64,000 bases of DNA, from the NCBI GenBank assembly GCA_945877315.1, contig CAMCRP010000005.1, positions 25,714 to 89,713 of the forward strand, read 5' to 3'. Positions 19,436 through 28,297 of the stretch are shown piece by piece. Positions within the stretch are counted from its first letter, which is position 1. Each line of letters opens with the position of its first letter. The notes below the pieces were generated by a model that saw nothing but the letters and a program-made list of their open reading frames with translations, had not been told where the DNA came from and made no database searches. This stretch comes from an uncultured Ruminococcus sp. Its GTDB lineage: Bacteria > Bacillota > Clostridia > Oscillospirales > Ruminococcaceae. The translations under genes were made by a program, and so were the position numbers.

Positions 19436-19485
19436 ATGCCGCATATTTCCCAATTTTACGGCTTGGGGGATATGCGGCATTTCCA
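19436..19485 (+). terminator. Probable terminator hairpin
   Basis: An 11-bp outer stem (19436-19446 with 19470-19480) is extended by an inner TCCCAA/TTGGG pairing. The T-run after it is weak, so termination may be partial. Confidence 0.55.
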
Positions 19486-19521
19486 TTATAAAAAAATTTT
19501 TGAGAAAAACCTAAAAACCTA

Positions 19522-19550
19522 TTGACAAGGTAGGAAAAATGTGCTATTAT
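19522..19550 (+). promoter_or_regulatory. cysK promoter with candidate Rrf2-family operator
   Basis: TTGACA (19522-19527), a 17-bp spacer and TATTAT (19545-19550). The -35 is embedded in CCTATTGACAAGGTAGG (outer inverted repeat CCTA/TAGG), and a similar half-site CCTACTTGATAG lies at the likely transcription start (19559-19570). The downstream Rrf2-type regulator is the natural candidate to bind here; binding is inference. Confidence 0.7.
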
Positions 19551-19602
19551 AAGACCAACCTACTTGATAGATATGCAAATAAATTCAGAAGGAGAGATCG
19601 TT

Positions 19603-20535
19603 ATGTCAAAAATTTATACATCTGCCGATCAACTTATAGGCAAAACCCCGCTGCTGGAACTGTCCAACATCGAAAAGGAGCTTGGTTTGAAGGCAAAGCT
19701 GCTGGCAAAGCTGGAGTATTTCAATCCCGCAGGTTCTGTTAAGGACAGAGTTGCAAAGGCAATGATCGATGATGCGGAAAAGAGCGGAAAGCTTAAGCCC
19801 ACTTCCGTTATTATAGAGCCTACTTCGGGAAATACGGGAATCGGTCTGGCGGCTGTTGCGGCGGCGAGAGGGTACAGGATAATCATTGTAATGCCCGAAA
19901 CAATGTCCATCGAGCGCAGACAGCTTATGAAGGCTTACGGCGCAGAACTGGTGCTTTCCGAGGGCGCAAAGGGCATGAAGGGCGCAATTGCTAAGGCTGA
20001 GGAGCTTGCTTCGGAGATCCCCGACAGCTTTATCCCGTCACAGTTTACAAATCCTTCAAATCCCAAGGCGCATTTTGAAACCACAGGTCCCGAGATTTTT
20101 GAGGACACGGACGGAAATGTGGATATTTTCGTTGCGGGCGTCGGAACGGGCGGAACTATTACCGGTATTGGCGAATATTTGAAATCTAAGAAGCCTGATG
20201 TGAAGATAGTTGCCGTTGAGCCCGCTTCATCGGCAGTGCTTTCGACGGGCGTTGCGGGACCGCATAAGATACAGGGAATAGGCGCAGGCTTCGTTCCCGA
20301 GGTGTTGAACACCAAGATCTACGACGAGATCATTCCCGTTACCAATGAGGACGCATTCAGCACAGGCAAGCTTATCGGCAGAAGTGAGGGCGTGCTTGTG
20401 GGAATTTCCTCGGGTGCGGCTGCGTGGGCTGCTATCGAGCTTGCAAAGCGTCCCGAAAATGAGGGCAAGAATATTGTCGTTCTGCTGCCCGATACAGGCG
20501 ACAGATACCTTTCTACTGCGCTTTTTGCCGATTAA
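19603..20535 (+). CDS. cysK: Cysteine synthase A (O-acetylserine sulfhydrylase)
   Basis: A PLP enzyme that makes L-cysteine from O-acetylserine and sulfide. The 310-residue chain has the PLP lysine in NPAGSVKDR, the substrate loop PTSGNTGIG, the phosphate-binding [10 protein letters not shown] and the C-terminal [11 protein letters not shown]. The start is the ATG at 19603 after AGAAGGAG; an upstream in-frame ATG lies at the transcription start and is unlikely. The gene has a strong promoter and is followed by an Rrf2-type regulator gene, consistent with CymR/IscR-like control of sulfur metabolism. Confidence 0.95.
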   Translation: MSKIYTSADQLIGKTPLLELSNIEKELGLKAKLLAKLEYFNPAGSVKDRVAKAMIDDAEKSGKLKPTSVIIEPTSGNTGIGLAAVAAARGYRIIIVMPETMSIERRQLMKAYGAELVLSEGAKGMKGAIAKAEELASEIPDSFIPSQFTNPSNPKAHFETTGPEIFEDTDGNVDIFVAGVGTGGTITGIGEYLKSKKPDVKIVAVEPASSAVLSTGVAGPHKIQGIGAGFVPEVLNTKIYDEIIPVTNEDAFSTGKLIGRSEGVLVGISSGAAAWAAIELAKRPENEGKNIVVLLPDTGDRYLSTALFAD

Positions 20536-20560
20536 CAGAATAATTCTCGGCGTATGAGAT

Positions 20561-20596
20561 ACCGCCGTTCGCTAAGTCGGGCGGCGGTTTTTCGGT
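20561..20596 (+). terminator. Terminator after cysK
   Basis: The stem ACCGCCG / CGGCGGT (20561-20567 with 20582-20588) is followed by a T-rich run. It may attenuate rather than stop transcription into the regulator gene. Confidence 0.7.
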
Positions 20597-20615
20597 TTTA
20601 AAAGAGGTGCTTATT

Positions 20616-21044
20616 ATGATGATCTCAACAAGAGGGAGATATGCCCTGCGTGTGATGATAGACCTTGCTGAGCATGACAACGGCGGCTATATCCCCATGA
20701 AGGACGTTGCCGAACGTCAGGAGCTTTCCTTGAAATATCTTGAAAGGATATTGCCTGTGATGACAAAAAACAAGCTTGTTTCGGGCGTTCACGGAAAGGG
20801 CGGCGGTTACAGGCTGAGCAGGCGACCCGATGAATATACCGTGGGGGAGATATTGCGGCTTACGGAGGGAAATTTGGCTCCCGTGTCCTGTCTGGAGTCT
20901 GATGCCGAGCCATGTTCCCGTGCTGCCGAATGCAGGACGCTGAAAATGTGGACGGATTTTTATAATATGACAAACAAGTTCTTTGACGGCATAACCATTG
21001 CCGATCTTATGCGGTCGGGTAGTGTGGGGGATTATGTTATTTGA
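20616..21044 (+). CDS. Rrf2/IscR-family transcriptional regulator
   Basis: A 142-residue regulator with an N-terminal winged helix (STRGRYALRVMIDLA, then ELSLKYLERIL and GKGGGYRLSR). It has three cysteines in a C-x7-C-x5-C arrangement (about residues 90-104), the position of the iron-sulfur ligands in IscR. The ATG at 20616 after AAAGAGGTG is the preferred start; a GTG nine bases upstream is in frame but is part of the ribosome site. Lying just after cysK, it probably senses Fe-S or cysteine status and controls cysK. Confidence 0.88.
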   Translation: MMISTRGRYALRVMIDLAEHDNGGYIPMKDVAERQELSLKYLERILPVMTKNKLVSGVHGKGGGYRLSRRPDEYTVGEILRLTEGNLAPVSCLESDAEPCSRAAECRTLKMWTDFYNMTNKFFDGITIADLMRSGSVGDYVI

Positions 21045-21049
21045 GATGG

Positions 21050-21092
21050 AAAAATGCTCCTTGTCGGGTTGTCGGCAAGGAGCATTTTTCTG
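21050..21092 (+). terminator. Terminator after the Rrf2-type gene
   Basis: A stem of about 14 bp (AAAATGCTCCTTG with CAAGGAGCATTTT) is followed by T residues. Confidence 0.85.
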
Positions 21093-21186
21093 TTTAGGAG
21101 AATACATATGGAAAAATTCTTGGACTTTTATGCAAATATGCCAAAAATCTACTCTCAAAATTTACACCGAAATTAATCAAACCATA

Positions 21187-21215
21187 TAGACAAGCCTTCA
21201 AAAAAATTGTATAAT
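21187..21215 (+). promoter_or_regulatory. Promoter of the fucose operon
   Basis: TAGACA (21187-21192), a 17-bp spacer and TATAAT (21210-21215), about 80 bp before fucA. No clear operator or catabolite-response element was seen. Confidence 0.7.
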
Positions 21216-21295
21216 ATATACATACGGCAAATGCACTATGAAATCATTTTTGTGAAGATTTTTGCCGTTAATCTTAGAAACAGGGGAATAGTCCA

Positions 21296-21985
21296 ATGAA
21301 TGAGAAAGAAATCAAGGAGCAGATGTGTGATGTCTGCCATAAAATGTGGCAGCTGGGCTGGGTTGCCGCCAATGACGGAAATGTGTCCGTTAAGTTGGAC
21401 GACAACACATTTCTTGCTACCCCCACAGGTATCAGCAAAAGCTTTATTACCCCCGAAAAAATCGTCAAGATAAACGCTGACGGTGAAGTTCTTGAAGCTG
21501 AAAACGGTTACAGACCGTCCTCGGAGATAAAAATGCACCTCCGCTGCTATAAGGAGCGTCCCGATGTGGGCGGAGTTGTTCACGCTCACCCGCCGACGGC
21601 TACCGGATATGCGGTGGCTAACAAGGCTCTTGACGGCTACACTATGATTGAGGCGGTAATTGCGGTGGGAAGCGTTCCTGTTACACCTTACGGAACGCCG
21701 TCTACATATGAAGTCCCCGAAGCTATCGCACCATATCTAAAGGAACATGACGTAATGCTGCTGCAAAATCACGGCGCACTTACCGTCGGCGCAGACCTGC
21801 TGACAGCATACTACCGAATGGAAACGCTGGAGCTGTTTGCGAAGATCTCCCTGACGGCTCATCTGCTGGGCGGAGAAAGGGAAATTTCCCGAGAAAATAT
21901 CGACCGGCTGTGCAAAATGCGTGAAAACTACAAGGTCACGGGAAATCACCCGGGATATAAGAAATATCCTTATGGCGACAAGTAA
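21296..21985 (+). CDS. fucA: L-fuculose-1-phosphate aldolase (class II aldolase)
   Basis: This zinc-dependent aldolase splits L-fuculose-1-phosphate into dihydroxyacetone phosphate and L-lactaldehyde. The 229-residue chain contains the family motifs NDGNVSVKL, TPTGISK, the metal histidines in VVHAHPPTATGY and a further histidine in LLQNHGALTVG. The context with FucO, FucU, a sugar kinase and FucI makes fucose (rather than rhamnulose or ribulose) the likely substrate. It is the first gene of the operon; an inserted four-helix-bundle element separates it from fucO. Confidence 0.93.
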   Translation: MNEKEIKEQMCDVCHKMWQLGWVAANDGNVSVKLDDNTFLATPTGISKSFITPEKIVKINADGEVLEAENGYRPSSEIKMHLRCYKERPDVGGVVHAHPPTATGYAVANKALDGYTMIEAVIAVGSVPVTPYGTPSTYEVPEAIAPYLKEHDVMLLQNHGALTVGADLLTAYYRMETLELFAKISLTAHLLGGEREISRENIDRLCKMRENYKVTGNHPGYKKYPYGDK

Positions 21986-21990
21986 GCGTA

Positions 21991-22504
21991 AATGTGGAGA
22001 GTGGAAAGTGAAAAGTGAAATTTTCCCTTCTTCATAAAAAGTAGTGTTGTGTTGATATGGTAAACGAAAATATTGCAATGGAAAAAAGCAAGCGATTTGC
22101 TATTCGCATTGTGAATATGTATAAGTATCTTTGCGCTGAAAAGAAAGAATACATATTGTCTAAACAAGTGTTAAGAAGCGGAACAAGTATCGGTGCAAAT
22201 ATTGCTGAAGCAGAATGTGCTATGAGCAGAAATGACTTTCTGAGCAAGCTGTATATTGCTTTAAAGGAATGTAATGAAACTGTATACTGGCTGGATTTGC
22301 TTCATGAAACCGATTATCTTGATGATGATATGTTTGAAAGCATTTTCAAAGACTGCATGGAGCTGAAAAGAATCCTATCCGCTTCAACTAAGACAATCAA
22401 AAGTCGATTTTCATAATTCTACATTTTAATAATTATGAAACTATTTGGAAATGTGAAAACGTGAAAGAGAATAGTTCCACTTTCCACTTTTCACTTTCCA
22501 CATT
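21991..22504 (+). mobile_element. Inverted-repeat-flanked element carrying a four-helix-bundle gene
   Basis: Terminal inverted repeats of 30 bp (21991-22020 and 22475-22504; 26 of 30 positions agree) made of purine-rich GTGGAAAGTG units frame a 514-bp segment. The segment holds one gene of the 23S-rRNA-intervening-sequence/four-helix-bundle family and interrupts the fucose operon between fucA and fucO. Genes of this family are known inside 23S rRNA intervening sequences. No transposase is present, so mobility would need to act in trans. Confidence 0.6.
22057..22416 (+). CDS. Four-helix-bundle protein (23S rRNA intervening-sequence / S23 family)
   Basis: A 119-residue helical protein with the family pattern: KSKRFAIRIVNMYKYL, LRSGTSIGANIAEAE, SRNDFLSKLYIALKECNETVYWL and a C-terminal helix. 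The family forms small four-helix bundles that assemble as pentamers in known relatives (for example Avd of diversity-generating retroelements). Its role here is unknown. It is more AT-rich and less codon-biased than the surrounding fuc genes and sits inside terminal inverted repeats, which suggests insertion. Confidence 0.88.
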   Translation: MVNENIAMEKSKRFAIRIVNMYKYLCAEKKEYILSKQVLRSGTSIGANIAEAECAMSRNDFLSKLYIALKECNETVYWLDLLHETDYLDDDMFESIFKDCMELKRILSASTKTIKSRFS

Positions 22505-22526
22505 ATTTATAAAAGGAGTGTTTTAA

Positions 22527-23672
22527 ATGAACAGATTTATTCTCAACGAAACATCTTACCATGGTGCAGGTGCTATCGCTGCTATCGCTGACGAGGCAAA
22601 GGGCAGGGGCTTTAAGAAGGCTCTGGTTTGCTCCGACCCCGACCTGGTTAAGTTCGGCGTTACCAAGAAGGTAACAGATGTTCTGGACGGTGCAGGTCTG
22701 GCTTATGAGCTTTATTCCAACATCAAGCCTAACCCCACTATCGAGAATGTTCAGTCTGGCGTTGAAGCGTTTAAGGCTGCAGGCGCAGATTATCTTATTG
22801 CTATCGGCGGCGGCTCTTCCATGGACACCGCAAAGGCTGTCGGAATCATCATCACTAACCCCGACTTTGCCGACGTAAGAAGCCTTGAAGGCGTTGCAGA
22901 CACCAAGAACAAGTGCGTTCCTATTCTTGCTGTTCCAACTACCGCAGGTACAGCTGCCGAGGTTACCATTAACTACGTTATCACCGATGCTGAGAAGAAC
23001 AGAAAGATGGTTTGCGTTGACCCCCACGACATTCCCGTAGTTGCTTTCGTTGACCCCGATATGATGGAGTCTATGCCTAAGGGACTTACCGCCGCAACAG
23101 GTATGGACGCTCTCACACACGCTATTGAGGGCTACATAACAAAGGGCGCATGGGAGCTTTCGGATATGTTCCACCTGAAGGCTATCGAGATAATCGCACG
23201 TTCACTGAGAGATGCAGTTGCCAACACAAAGCAGGGTCGCTCCGATATGGCTCTCGGTCAGTATGTTGCAGGAATGGGCTTCTCAAACGTTGGTCTGGGA
23301 ATCGTTCACTCCATGGCTCACCCTCTCGGTGCTCTTTATGACACTCCTCACGGCGTTGCAAACGCTATCATTCTGCCTACGGTAATGGAGTACAATGCTC
23401 CCGCAACAGGTGAAAAGTACCGTGAAATTGCTCGTGCTATGGGCGTTAAGGGCGTTGACGCTATGTCACAGGAGGAATACAGAAAGGCTGCTATCGATGC
23501 TGTTAAACAGCTTTCCGTTGACGTTGGCATTCCCGCAGACCTGAAGGCTATTGTTAAGCCCGAGGATCTGGATTTCCTGTCACAGTCTGCTTATGACGAC
23601 GCTTGCCGTCCCGGAAATCCCAGAGATACGTCTGTTGAAGAGATCAAGGAGCTTTACAAGTCTTTGATGTAA
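22527..23672 (+). CDS. fucO: Lactaldehyde reductase / 1,2-propanediol oxidoreductase
   Basis: An iron-dependent group III alcohol dehydrogenase of 381 residues that reduces L-lactaldehyde to 1,2-propanediol, regenerating NAD+. It has the nucleotide-binding GGGSSMDTAK, the TTAGTAAEVT loop, and metal-binding residues in DALTHAIEGY and GIVHSMAHPLGALYDTPHG. Codon use is strongly biased (like pflB), implying high expression. AAAAGGAGTG before the ATG lies just after the inverted repeat of the inserted element, so the element does not damage its ribosome site. Confidence 0.93.
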   Translation: MNRFILNETSYHGAGAIAAIADEAKGRGFKKALVCSDPDLVKFGVTKKVTDVLDGAGLAYELYSNIKPNPTIENVQSGVEAFKAAGADYLIAIGGGSSMDTAKAVGIIITNPDFADVRSLEGVADTKNKCVPILAVPTTAGTAAEVTINYVITDAEKNRKMVCVDPHDIPVVAFVDPDMMESMPKGLTAATGMDALTHAIEGYITKGAWELSDMFHLKAIEIIARSLRDAVANTKQGRSDMALGQYVAGMGFSNVGLGIVHSMAHPLGALYDTPHGVANAIILPTVMEYNAPATGEKYREIARAMGVKGVDAMSQEEYRKAAIDAVKQLSVDVGIPADLKAIVKPEDLDFLSQSAYDDACRPGNPRDTSVEEIKELYKSLM

Positions 23673-23696
23673 TTTGAATTTTTTGATAATTATGCC

Positions 23697-23738
23697 GCAA
23701 TCCGTGCAGCCTTTGTGCGGGTTGCGTGCGTATTTTTG
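23697..23738 (+). terminator. Weak terminator hairpin after fucO
   Basis: A 12-bp stem with G-U pairs (23697-23708 with 23714-23725) is followed after a few bases by a T-run. Read-through into the next fuc genes is expected because no other promoter is obvious. Confidence 0.4.
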
Positions 23739-23768
23739 AAAGAAGTGGTTTTTATCAGGCTTCCCGAA

Positions 23769-24482
23769 ATGATACTTTTTGATTACGGAAATACGATTTT
23801 ATATGAACAATATGTTGACGGAGTGAGGGGACACAAGGCAGTATTCGAGCATTTGAAAAAAAATCCCGACAATGTTACTCCCGAGCAGGTGAACGAACTT
23901 GGCGGGGAGATATTCAAAAGGCTGAATGTCCCGAGAAATAGTGGATTTGAGATACACCAGCGGTTTTATGACAAGCTTCAATATGAGTATTTCGGGCTGG
24001 AATTTGACATTCCCTACGAGGAGATCGAGCTGATATTCTGGAAAAATGCTTCGGAGATTAAGCCTATGCCGGGCGTTCAAAAAATGCTTGCTTATCTTCG
24101 GGAAAAAGGCATACGCAGCGGAGTTGTCAGCAATCTGGGCTGGTCGGGAAATGCCTTGAAAACCCGCATTGACGAGTGTTTGCCCGATAATCGGTTTGAG
24201 TTTGTCATTGCGTCCAGCGAGTATATTTTCCGTAAACCCGACAGGCTGATTTTCGAGCTGGCACTTAGAAAAGCAGGTTTGGCTGCCGACAAGGTATGGT
24301 TCTGCGGAGATACGGTTTCGGCAGATGTTGACGGGGCTCATAATGTGGGAATATTTCCTGTTTGGTACGACGATAAAACTATTCCCTGTCCGTGGAAAAC
24401 GCCCTGTTCGGAACCCGATTACGAGCATCTTCACATTGATTGCTGGGAAAGTCTGACAGATATTCTTGAAAAATTGAAATAA
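23769..24482 (+). CDS. HAD-superfamily hydrolase in the fucose operon
   Basis: A phosphatase-like protein of about 237 residues. Motif I is FDYGNTI (nucleophile aspartate; the usual second aspartate is glycine, as in some HAD subgroups), motif II is VVSNLG, motif III has the lysine in FRKPD, and motif IV is CGDTVSADV. The start is uncertain: ATG 23769 gives the usual HAD beginning, while in-frame GTGs at 23715 and 23745 are possible; the first lies inside a hairpin. The substrate is unknown; its position suggests removal of a sugar phosphate side product. Confidence 0.82.
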   Translation: MILFDYGNTILYEQYVDGVRGHKAVFEHLKKNPDNVTPEQVNELGGEIFKRLNVPRNSGFEIHQRFYDKLQYEYFGLEFDIPYEEIELIFWKNASEIKPMPGVQKMLAYLREKGIRSGVVSNLGWSGNALKTRIDECLPDNRFEFVIASSEYIFRKPDRLIFELALRKAGLAADKVWFCGDTVSADVDGAHNVGIFPVWYDDKTIPCPWKTPCSEPDYEHLHIDCWESLTDILEKLK

Positions 24483-24493
24483 GGAGTACAGAA

Positions 24494-24922
24494 ATGCTGA
24501 AAAATATTCCGAAAATTCTATCTCCCGAGCTTGTTAAAACGCTGATGGAAATGGGTCACGGCGATGAAATCGTTATCGCAGACGGAAATTTTCCTTCCGA
24601 AACCATCGGCAAAAGAGTTGTAAGGGCTGACGGTCACGGCGTCCCCGAGCTGCTGGACGCAATTATGCAGCTTTTCCCGCTGGACACATACACGGAAAAG
24701 CCTGTTATGCTGATGGAGGTCGTCCCCGGTGACCCTGTTGTTCCCACGATCTGGGACGATTACAAGGAGATCATCAGCAAATATGAGCCTGAAAACTGCA
24801 AGATCGAAATGATCGAGCGTTTTGCCTTTTACGAGCGGGCGAAAACCGCTTACGCCGTTGTTGCCACGGGCGAGGAGGCTATTTACGCAAACATTATCCT
24901 TAAAAAGGGTGTCGTCAAGTAG
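24494..24922 (+). CDS. fucU: L-fucose mutarotase
   Basis: A 142-residue RbsD/FucU-family protein that interconverts the anomers of L-fucose. Motifs: MGHGDEIVIADGNFP near the N-terminus with the catalytic-region histidine, LFPLDTY, and a C-terminal AVVATGE..YANIILKKG. It lies 11 bp after the HAD gene and 9 bp before the kinase, with AAGGAG at its start. Gene context supports fucose rather than ribose. Confidence 0.92.
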   Translation: MLKNIPKILSPELVKTLMEMGHGDEIVIADGNFPSETIGKRVVRADGHGVPELLDAIMQLFPLDTYTEKPVMLMEVVPGDPVVPTIWDDYKEIISKYEPENCKIEMIERFAFYERAKTAYAVVATGEEAIYANIILKKGVVK

Positions 24923-24931
24923 GAGGTCGTT

Positions 24932-26401
24932 ATGTCGGAAAAACGTGTGCTTGCATTTGATTTCGGCGCATCGGGCGGACGGGCTATGCTCTGCTCCTTT
25001 GACGGCGAAAAAATCACGCTGAAGGAGCTTCACCGTTTCGAGAATAATCCCGTAATGGTGGGGAAAACCTTTTATTGGGACATTCTTCGGCTGTTTCACG
25101 AGATAAAGCAGGGAATTGTCAAGGCGAAAAATGACGGCGGCTTTGACAGCATTGGAATTGACACCTGGGGCGTTGATTTCGGGCTTATCGACAAGGACGG
25201 ACGGCTGCTGGACAATCCCGTTCATTATCGGGACAGGCGCACCGATGGGCTTGCGGAGAAGTCATTTCGCTATATTGACCGTGAGCAGTTTTACAAGATA
25301 ACGGGTATTCAGTTTATGGACATTAACACGGTCTTTCAGCTGATGGCGGTTAAGCGTGACCGTCCCGACTTGCTGAAAAGGGCGGACAAGCTGCTGTTGA
25401 TGCCAGATTTGTTCAACTTCCTGCTGACGGGTGAGGTGCACGCCGAATATTCCATTGCCTCCACCACTCAGATGATGAACGCCACCAACAGCATCTGGTC
25501 GGACACGGTGCTGAAAGCTCTCGGAATTCCAAGAAATATTCTCCCCGATATTATCCCAAGCGGAAGTCAAGCGGGTATGCTGTCCGACGATATTTGTGGG
25601 GAGCTGGAGGTTCCCAAGGTGCCTGTTTTCGCTGTTTGCGGACATGATACACAGTGCGCTGCGGCGGCTGTTCCCACCGAGGAGGACGACTTTATCTTTA
25701 TTTCCTGCGGAACATGGTCGCTGTTCGGCACGGAGCTTGACGAGCCTGTTCTTACGGAGAGATCCGCAGAACTCAGCGTTTCCAACGAAGGCGGCTACGG
25801 TGGAAAAACCACGCTGCTGAAAAATATCATCGGTCTGTGGCTGATACAGGAAAGCCGCCGTCAATGGATAAGAGAGGGCAGCGAGTACAGCTATGCCGAT
25901 CTTGAACGGCTGGCGCTTGAAGCCGAGCCTATGGTGTCCTTCATCGACCCCGACGCACCCGAGTTTACGCCTCAGGGAAATATCCCCGAAAGAGTTAGAG
26001 ATTTTTGCAGAAGAACAAATCAGCCTGTCCCCGAAACGGTGGGCGAAATTATGCGCTGCATTTATCAGAGTCTTGCGCTGAAATATCGTCAGGCATTTGA
26101 CGAGATAAGGACTTGCACGGGCAGGGAATACCGTTCCATACATCTTATCGGCGGGGGAACGAAGGACGGTCTGCTTTGCAAAATGACTGCGTCTGCCTGT
26201 GATTGTACGGTTTATGCAGGTCCCGCAGAAGCTACTGTTTTCGGAAATGCGGCAATTCAGTTTATTTCTCACGGAGATATTTCGGACATTAAGTCGGCGA
26301 GAAAAATTATTGCAGCGTCCGACGAGATAAAGAGCTATTCGCCTGAAAATACGGAGGAATGGCAGGTCGCATTTGAGATATTTAAATCTATTGTTAAATA
26401 A
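24932..26401 (+). CDS. fucK: FGGY-family sugar kinase, probable L-fuculokinase
   Basis: A 489-residue kinase of the FGGY fold with N-terminal phosphate loop FDFGASGGRAM, GIDTWGVDFGL, and the second-domain signatures CGHDTQCAAAA and LIGGGTKDGLLCKMTAS. By sequence it looks closest to rhamnulokinase (RhaB), but it sits between fucU and fucI, so phosphorylation of L-fuculose to L-fuculose-1-phosphate is the likely job. AGGAGGT overlaps the end of fucU. Confidence 0.88.
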   Translation: MSEKRVLAFDFGASGGRAMLCSFDGEKITLKELHRFENNPVMVGKTFYWDILRLFHEIKQGIVKAKNDGGFDSIGIDTWGVDFGLIDKDGRLLDNPVHYRDRRTDGLAEKSFRYIDREQFYKITGIQFMDINTVFQLMAVKRDRPDLLKRADKLLLMPDLFNFLLTGEVHAEYSIASTTQMMNATNSIWSDTVLKALGIPRNILPDIIPSGSQAGMLSDDICGELEVPKVPVFAVCGHDTQCAAAAVPTEEDDFIFISCGTWSLFGTELDEPVLTERSAELSVSNEGGYGGKTTLLKNIIGLWLIQESRRQWIREGSEYSYADLERLALEAEPMVSFIDPDAPEFTPQGNIPERVRDFCRRTNQPVPETVGEIMRCIYQSLALKYRQAFDEIRTCTGREYRSIHLIGGGTKDGLLCKMTASACDCTVYAGPAEATVFGNAAIQFISHGDISDIKSARKIIAASDEIKSYSPENTEEWQVAFEIFKSIVK

Positions 26402-26419
26402 TATAAAAGGAGAATTATT

Positions 26420-28192
26420 ATGTACCCAAGAATTGGAATCAGACCCGTAATTGACGGCAGACAGATGGGAATAAGAGAGAGTCTTGAGGATCAAACTATG
26501 AACATGGCAAAGGCAGCAAAGGCTCTTATTGAGGCAAACTGTACATATCCCGACGGAACTCCCGTTGAGTGCGTTATCGGTCCATGCACAATCGGCGGCG
26601 GGGCAGAAGCGGCAAAAACTCAGGAGTATTTTTCCACTCGCAATATTGCCGCAACTCTCTCCGTAACTCCTTGCTGGTGCTACGGCTCGGAAACTATGGA
26701 TCTTGACCCGCTGACCGTTAAGGCTGTCTGGGGATTTAACGGCACGGAGCGTCCCGGTGCGGTATATCTTGCGGCTGTTATGGCTGCTCATGCTCAGAAG
26801 GGTCTGCCTGCGTTTGCAATTTACGGTCACGACGTTCAGGACGCCGATGATACATCAATTCCCGCAGATGTTTCCGAAAAGATACTCCGATTTGCACGCT
26901 GTGCAGTTGCTGTTGGCTGTATGAGAAACAAGGCTTATGTTGGTCTGGGAGCTGTTTCCATGGGAATTGCAGGTTCACAGTGCAGCCCCGACTTTTTGCA
27001 GAAATACCTCGGTATCAGAGCGGAATATGTTGATATGACCGAGATACTCCGCAGAATGAAGCTGGAGATCTACGACCACGACGAGTACGAAAAAGCACTG
27101 GCATGGACAAAGGCAAACTGCCCCGAGGGAATGGACGTAAACGACGGTCCCAACCCCGGAAACAAGGACGTTATGAGCCATGAGAAGCAGTGGGAATTCT
27201 GCGTAAAGATGACGCTTATTATCCGTGATATTATGCTGGGTAATCCAAAGCTTCTGGAGATGGGCTGGAGGGAAGAGTCCAACGGCAGAAACGCAATTTA
27301 CGGCGGTTTCCAGGGTCAGAGAATGTGGACAGACTGGCTCCCCAACGGCGATTTTTCCGAGGCTATCCTCAACTCCACCTTCAACTGGAACGGCAAAAAG
27401 CAGCCCACTCTCCTTGCTACGGAGAATGACGGTCTGAACGGTACAGCAATGCTTTTCGGCAATCTGCTGACAGGTACGGCGAGCGTTTTTGCAGATGTCC
27501 GCACCTATTGGAGCCCCGAAGCTGTTGAGCGTGTTACAGGTAAAAAGCCCGAAGGCAAGGCTGCGAACGGTTTTATCCATCTGATAAATTCGGGTGCTGC
27601 CGCTCTGGACGGAACCGGTCTGGCTGTTGACGAAAAGGGCAATAACTGCATGAAGCCCTGGTGGAAGGTGACCGACAAGGACATTGATACTATTCTGAAG
27701 GCTGTTGACTGGTGTCCCGCAAATCTGGGCTATTTCAGAGGCGGCGGATTCTCCTCCCACTTCAAAACACAGGCTGAGATGCCCGTTACCATGATAAGGC
27801 TGAATATCATTGACGGTCTGGGACCTGTTTTGCAGATAGCAGAGGGCTATACCGTAACACTTCCCGACGAGATACATAACCTCCTTGACCTGAGAACCGA
27901 CAAGACATGGCCTACCACTTGGTTCGTTCCCAATCTTGTGGAGGACGGAAACCCCGCATTCAAGGACGTTTATTCCGTAATGGCAAACTGGGGCGCAAAC
28001 CACGGTTCTCTCACATACGGTCACATCGGCGCAGACCTTATCACGCTGGCATCAATGCTGAGAATTCCCGTTGCTATGCACAATGTTCCCTCCGAGAAGA
28101 TTTACCGTCCTCACGCATGGACTGCATTCGGTACAAAGGACGCTGAATCAGCCGATTACAGGGCTTGTGAAAAGTACGGTCCGCTTTACTGA
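26420..28192 (+). CDS. fucI: L-fucose isomerase
   Basis: A 590-residue Mn-dependent isomerase converting L-fucose to L-fuculose. The start [22 protein letters not shown], conserved [14 protein letters not shown], the metal-ligand region [13 protein letters not shown] and the C-terminal [18 protein letters not shown] are typical, and the length matches the roughly 590-residue family. It is the last fuc gene. No fucose permease or regulator is present in this operon, so uptake is encoded elsewhere. Confidence 0.95.
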   Translation: MYPRIGIRPVIDGRQMGIRESLEDQTMNMAKAAKALIEANCTYPDGTPVECVIGPCTIGGGAEAAKTQEYFSTRNIAATLSVTPCWCYGSETMDLDPLTVKAVWGFNGTERPGAVYLAAVMAAHAQKGLPAFAIYGHDVQDADDTSIPADVSEKILRFARCAVAVGCMRNKAYVGLGAVSMGIAGSQCSPDFLQKYLGIRAEYVDMTEILRRMKLEIYDHDEYEKALAWTKANCPEGMDVNDGPNPGNKDVMSHEKQWEFCVKMTLIIRDIMLGNPKLLEMGWREESNGRNAIYGGFQGQRMWTDWLPNGDFSEAILNSTFNWNGKKQPTLLATENDGLNGTAMLFGNLLTGTASVFADVRTYWSPEAVERVTGKKPEGKAANGFIHLINSGAAALDGTGLAVDEKGNNCMKPWWKVTDKDIDTILKAVDWCPANLGYFRGGGFSSHFKTQAEMPVTMIRLNIIDGLGPVLQIAEGYTVTLPDEIHNLLDLRTDKTWPTTWFVPNLVEDGNPAFKDVYSVMANWGANHGSLTYGHIGADLITLASMLRIPVAMHNVPSEKIYRPHAWTAFGTKDAESADYRACEKYGPLY

Positions 28193-28243
28193 TTTTCTGT
28201 GCAGTTTTTACCGTAAATAATCCGTAAACATACGCAAATAATA

Positions 28244-28286
28244 ATACCGTACATCGGAGAATTTCCCGATGTACGGTATATTTTTT
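28244..28286. terminator. Bidirectional terminator
   Basis: A 14-bp perfect stem (28244-28257 with 28266-28279) is followed by a T-run, between convergent fucI and the fructokinase gene. Confidence 0.9.
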
Positions 28287-28297
28287 GATTTGAAATA

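Noticed and set aside
21108..21176. A 22-codon frame after TAGGAG downstream of the Rrf2-type terminator
   Set aside because: It is short, without a recognisable pattern, and follows a terminator with no promoter; a chance frame is likelier.
25262..28024. Long open frames antisense to fucK and fucI (up to 522 codons)
   Set aside because: Both plus-strand genes are clear full-length family members; the antisense products match no fold and lack ribosome sites.
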